This document shows positions 26,001 to 32,000 of a stretch of DNA of 64,000 nucleotides, in pieces. Within the stretch, counting starts at the first letter, position 1; each line of letters opens with the position of its first letter. This DNA is from Phoronis australis. Taxonomy: Eukaryota; Phoronida; Phoronidae. Made by a program: the position numbers and the translations under genes. Below the pieces are notes generated by a model, which worked only from the letters and a program-made list of their open reading frames with translations, was not told the DNA's origin and ran no database searches. The DNA is taken from positions 72,786 to 136,785 of the forward strand of contig NMRA01000262.1 in assembly GCA_002633005.1 (NCBI GenBank), given 5' to 3'.

Positions 26001-29000
26001 TATAAGCAAACACAGGCTGATTGGCTGCATCCTGTGGAGATTTCAGTTGAACCAGATTTCTGAATTCAAACTAAAAGGGCGCCAGGAATGAGTTTGAAGA
26101 TTGTTGACGTTTTTCTCACAAATATTGTGAAATTACTGAACAGTTTGCCTGCAAGTCAAACAGAAGGGATCCTGGACTGAACTTGTGTGTTAATATGCTT
26201 AAGGTTAGTACATTTCATACATCTAGCAGAGTGCATGAAGCACGAGTATTAGACTGACATCCCATGTTGTAAGCTGACTTTTTTGTATTTTGCTGATTCA
26301 CCAAAGGCCTTAAAATTGTTAGTTTACGTCTGTTATATTTCACAATTTGCAATTAAATTGTATCGAGTCAAATTTCAAGATAAACTCACAAAAATAACAA
26401 GTGTTTTGGTTACCTGTAAATCTTTGAACACTCGTCTATTCATTCAGTGGCAAGTGCACACACAAAATTTTCTAAGTTCAAAATTCTAACCCAGTGAGAT
26501 TTTTACTCAGTGAGAATTTCAGTAAAGCAATTTCTCACTAATTTGCATAGCATTCTAACTCGCAATTTCAGTCAAACAAATTCTCACTGAGTGGGAATGC
26601 TATGCAAAGTAATTAGATTCTCACTGAATTCTATCTGGAATATCACTGTATTCTCACTAGAGTGAGACTTTTTTCTCACTAATTTGAATGACATCTCAAT
26701 TAGTTAGATTCTCATGCACTGGAATCCAGTGAGATTCTCACTGGCTTTCGGGATGAGAATTATTCCTTAACTTTTTCATATCATTTGCAGTGCAGTTGTG
26801 ACTGCATTTCAACGCTATGCGTTGTTCTTGTTTGGTAATTATTTTTGTCCGAAATTGGTGACTAACCATGCATGCAGTACATACAGTTAGCTTACCATTG
26901 GAATTTTGTACTTAGGGACAAAGTACAACTTTTCTGTACCCGCAACGGGAACAGCGATAACAACACCTCTTTTGGGACAGCTGTATCCAAGGACAGTTTA
27001 TGATGTCTATGTTACGGCCGTCACGCGGTACAAGGATGGAGAAGCACCCACTGACTTCCAACGTCATCGTTTTAAAACCAAGTCAGTTGGTGAGTGTGCT
27101 GCACAGAATTTCTGGTAAAAGATTTACATGATTATGTTAGATTTCCTGTTGGACATTATGTATTTTAGACGTTATTTGTGTAGTATATTACTTGGGCTAT
27201 GACTGGCAACACTTACCAACATTACGGGCTCATCTTCCTTGCTCACAATGCCTTTGTTCTCTATCTCTGTCAATATATGCCTATGTTCTCTATTTCCCCC
27301 AATATATACCTTTGTTCTCTGTCTCTGTCAATATATGCCTATGTTCTCTATTTCCCCCAATATATACCTTTGTTCTCTATCTCTGTCAATATATGCCTAT
27401 GTTCTCTATGTCCACATTTTACACTCTGTTTCTAGTGAAGTCTCACCAAGTTAGGGTGCCGTAATATGCCATAAATATGAAATTCAGTTTTTCAACCACT
27501 TAGCATCAAATAAATGATTCATGGTTTTTGTAGCATTTACAGCTACCATCCTGCTATGTATTGTCATTGGTGAGATTTCCCTGTGCCTGTATAGCTGAGC
27601 GTATATTGAAAACACCTTGTAAAATTGAATATACATATTGTGTTGGTTTTGAGAGAAATTCTGTGATATTTCAGATCTGCTGGTCCTTGTGAATGATGAT
27701 GATCCTGGTACAGCCAACATCTCGTTCACTTCCATGGCCTATCTTAATGACACGTTTGTTACTGCCATTTTGAAGCACAAGAAACTCTTGGGCCAAGTAC
27801 TACGACCTAAACACGGCAATTCCGTCATCTTTTTCAAAGTCAAGTGTGATTCTGGTAAAAAAGTGAACATGGTCTTCAGACTTTTCACACGCACCCCTGG
27901 TGGTGGTAAACGGCAACTGAGTGATGATTTCTCTGTGGAAATGTGCAGGGGGAAGCCTTTATCAACTGTGTTGCTCATTACTATTGTATTTAGTTGTGTT
28001 GTCATTGGAGGTCTTGTGGTGGCGCTGTGCATCTGGTTAGTAAGGTAAGTGTACAGGTTTGTGGATTCCTTTAGTACCCTCAGTCATCACAGGGTTAGTG
28101 CACTCAGTCATCACAGGGTCAGTACACTCAGTCATCACAGGGTCAGTGCACTCAGTCATCACAGGGTCACTACCCTCGGTCATCACAGGGTTAGTACACT
28201 CAGTCATCACAGGGTCAGTGCACTCAGTCATCACAGGGTCACTACCCTCAGTCATCACAGGGTTAGTACACTCAGTCATCACAGGGTCAGTACACTCGGT
28301 CATCACAGGGTTAGTACACTCGGTCATCACAGGGTCAGTGCACTCAGTCATCACAGGGTCACTACCCTCAGTCATCACAGGGTTAGTACACTCAGTCATC
28401 ACAGGGTCAGTGCACTAAGTCATCACAGGGTCACTACCCTCGGTCATCACAGGGTTAGTACACTCAGTCATCACAGGGTCGCATTTTGAGAACCAGTTTT
28501 CCTCACAAAGCTGGCATCAAACTCACAGTGTGGGACCCTTATAACAGTTACTGTTGCAAAAATGCCAAAAATTATTGTTATGTAGGGGTGTAACTTTAAT
28601 TACTCATGACTTTTAGTCTACAGTGCAGAACGATTTTCCAAGATATGGTGACAGTTTTTTGTAATGTTTAACACATTCTTGTAAAGGCATGACTCCAATT
28701 GCGTCCCTGGCTGAGGTGTTTGTTTTGTACCCAGTATTGGCTTTTATTATGACATTTTAACATGTGACTTTGGCTTGCGATCTTATATCAAAATGTTTCC
28801 AGGATTATGAATACAAAAATCCTCTGGAATAATGGTTTGAAACAGTCCAATTTTGAAAGCATTGCCAACCATGGCAAAGTCAATGACCCTTTTAATCTTT
28901 GCTTACTTGCTGGCATGGAATCTAAAAGTTCGGAACATTGTGTCATTAATGACTTTATTAGTTGCCTCCAGTAAGTAGATACGAGTAAAAAGAGCAAGGT

Positions 29001-32000
29001 CACTCTGACTGTTCACAGTGTTGGGTTTTTGTAGAGGTGTGCAGAAGGAGAAAAGAGTAATGAAGAAGGCGGCTATAACTATTCCTGGTGGCAAAGTAAG
29101 CGTTATAACTATTCCTGTAAATAAAGTGTTTGCAAACATTGCTTGAGCTCAATATTCCAGCACGACTACTTTTTCTCAATCTCGTTAATTTCATTCACAC
29201 AAAGCTACCATTTGTGTTCGTCCACTGAATGTACTTGTCTGCTTCCACCTGTGTCTGTCTGTCTGCCCACGGCAGTCTTATGTGGGCTGAGAACCTTTTT
29301 AAATTTTATTTATTGTGAATTTCTGATAATTTTTTCCATTAATGTTGTGAACTGAACTCATGGTTTTTCCTTGGTTTACCCAGAACTGCTATGTGGAGGG
29401 ATTGAAAGCCAGGGATGAAGATGAAGACTATCAAGACGGTGAAGAAGGAAGAGAGGAAGAAGAAGATGAAGAGGGGGCTAACAGTGCCACGCCTTTGGTC
29501 AGCTCTGCACACCATGTTGATAACTGCAGTCATTTGATGGCTTCAGAACCGAGGTCTGGTCTCCATGACGTTAGTGCCCCAAGCATTGCGTGCCCATTAA
29601 TTCTTGGCAGCACTGACTCTGGATGTTGTGATGTTGCGATGTCAAGAGACACAGGTCATCCTGAGGTGTCTGATGGTTCAACATCACATGTTAACGGTGC
29701 ACGGCCAGCAGTTGTTCAAGATAAGAATGGCTATGTACCACATTCGTCAATCAATGAGCAGACAGGTGAACTTCTTGAGCAGAAAGTGAACTTGTTGGAG
29801 TGTGTTGAAAAGAAAGACTCCGGCAACTCCGGTCCGTTTTCCTACAAACCTGTGATGGTTATTGGTATGCCAGGTAATCACCTGTTTTTATGCAGCCACA
29901 TTTATGTGTGGCCATGTGTTGTCATGTCTGCAGGCATAATGCTACAGACATCTGCTACTGGACCTCTGAAGTGCGTAACAAGATCTTCGCCAGTCCGGTA
30001 CTGTAAGATTACCCTCTAATGATGGGCTCAAGCCATATCAAGTACGTTAGCAGTCGCTTTGGGGAGCTACTTTCTACAAGGCAATACATGTACGTGTAGT
30101 AGAGATGTGTAATTATAGAAAGTACTTAAGTACTGGAATGGGGAAGATTTTACATGTGAATGACATGATCTAATATTTTGATTATCTTTCTGAGCCATTC
30201 TCTCATTTTTTCAACTCACACGGTTGTAATTAAAACAAAGAATTGGAAAGAAAACACAGGATTCATTTAACACTGTTTGATGAGCACAACTATACTATAC
30301 AAAACCGAAACAAGATGCTAACATATCGCATACATTTAAACCTACATGTACAGCAAAATTTCATTAAACTGATTTTTCCCTTTAGACAACAAACAGAACA
30401 ACACATTCATTTGATATTACCCAGGAATGACTCAGCAAGTGACAGGAAAAATCTGCATGTTCACACTGCGACATTACGCATAGTACGCAAAGTTTTGAAA
30501 TTTTTGTGGAACTTTTATAGTCAAAAGACATAATCGTTACCTTGTATTTAAAATCTATTTTATGGGGAATATAGCATTAGCAAACCAGAAAGCACAATGC
30601 TGTTTACACATAGTACTACAAACTATGTGCAGTGATGGTTACATCACTAGCAAAATGTCGTAACTTCATTATTTGTGGGCCAATTTTTGTGTTTCAAAGA
30701 GGAAATTTGAAGGTTTTCCGTAATTAAGACATATATGCACAAACTTTTAAACATGGAAAAGCTAAAATAAACAAGAAGCAATATTTCAGTAGAGCCAGGT
30801 AGTTGTGTTGTTTGTAACCCGAGTCGACAAAGCCAACTCGCTCAGCATGCTACCTTCTCACTAGCATTGGGGATAACTGAAGTAAGTCGGTATGTGCGAG
30901 AAATCGAAGAAAACTACGCTAACCATATGGGCAACGGAGAGGTCCTGCCTTTCCTATTCTTGGCCTAATACTGATCCAAAACAGATGGCCTGATATTAGG
31001 GCTACTGCTAATGTAATTGTTATAGCTTGAACCCATCATGAGATGGTAATCTTACATAACCAGATGGGAGGGCGAGTTAACTGTCTTGTGCTTTTTTGAG
31101 TTCCAATGTTTTGCCTTATGCGAAAACTAATCCAACTAGTGCTAAGTGGAAATTTTTCAAAAATGAGCACCGCTTTTGTCTTTGCCATTTGCGATGCACA
31201 AGTCAATACTCTGCATTACTTTTGTTTGGCATTTTGAAAAATTTTTATGACATTTTAGCTTGTGTACTTATAATTTGAATATATTATATAGATGAGCCAC
31301 TTAAAGCTACGTTTCCTAATCTGTTAAGTCGTCCAAGAAAACAATTTGGCAGGCCACTTTCCGTCTATACAAAATATAGTAAAGAATTTATATCCTTACC
31401 ACTGTGTGACATCCTGTTGTTTAAGAGTTTCAGGATTGGTGTTGCAATAAATTGTGTTGTAAAATTTAGAGAGAAAACATTTTGTGTGCACAGGAAAGTA
31501 GTGAAAACAATTCCAGAATGGTTGAATTTGGTTTGATCAGATCCTTGAGGGTTCTTTGAAAAACTACAGGTATGTCTTCATGAGGTCAAAAAGCAGACCT
31601 ACAAATCGTGGTGAAAAAGCCAGCCTTTCAATACCAAAACTTCTGAAACACACAACATTTTAATACCTTACTCAAAACAGTTGCAACCGAATGACTTGTG
31701 AATGACTTGTGACTCCACTGGTACAATGGGTGTTACCAAGGAGCTCACTTCATTTTTATGCGCCCACATATATGTGGATGCATTATGCCGTCATCTCCGT
31801 CCGGCATTCGCTGTTCTATCTCCAAAAGGCCTTAACGTATGAAATTTTGCACATTTGTCTTCCGTGAGCGAACTTTCGGACGGATCTGACTACCGATGTG
31901 CCCCCTAGTGGCAATTTTAGTCTTTTACGTTTACTTCTGTATCTTCAAAAGTCCTGAAGGGATTTTCATAAAATTTGGTATATAGGCACCTATTAGTGAG

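Noticed and set aside
27192-27464. Repetitive frames (CSLSLSIYAYVLYFPQY)
   Set aside because: Translation of the 58-bp repeat after exon 14.
28049-28489. 146-codon open frame of SHHRVSTL-type repeats
   Set aside because: Produced by the 24-bp minisatellite; open in several frames on both strands and intronic.
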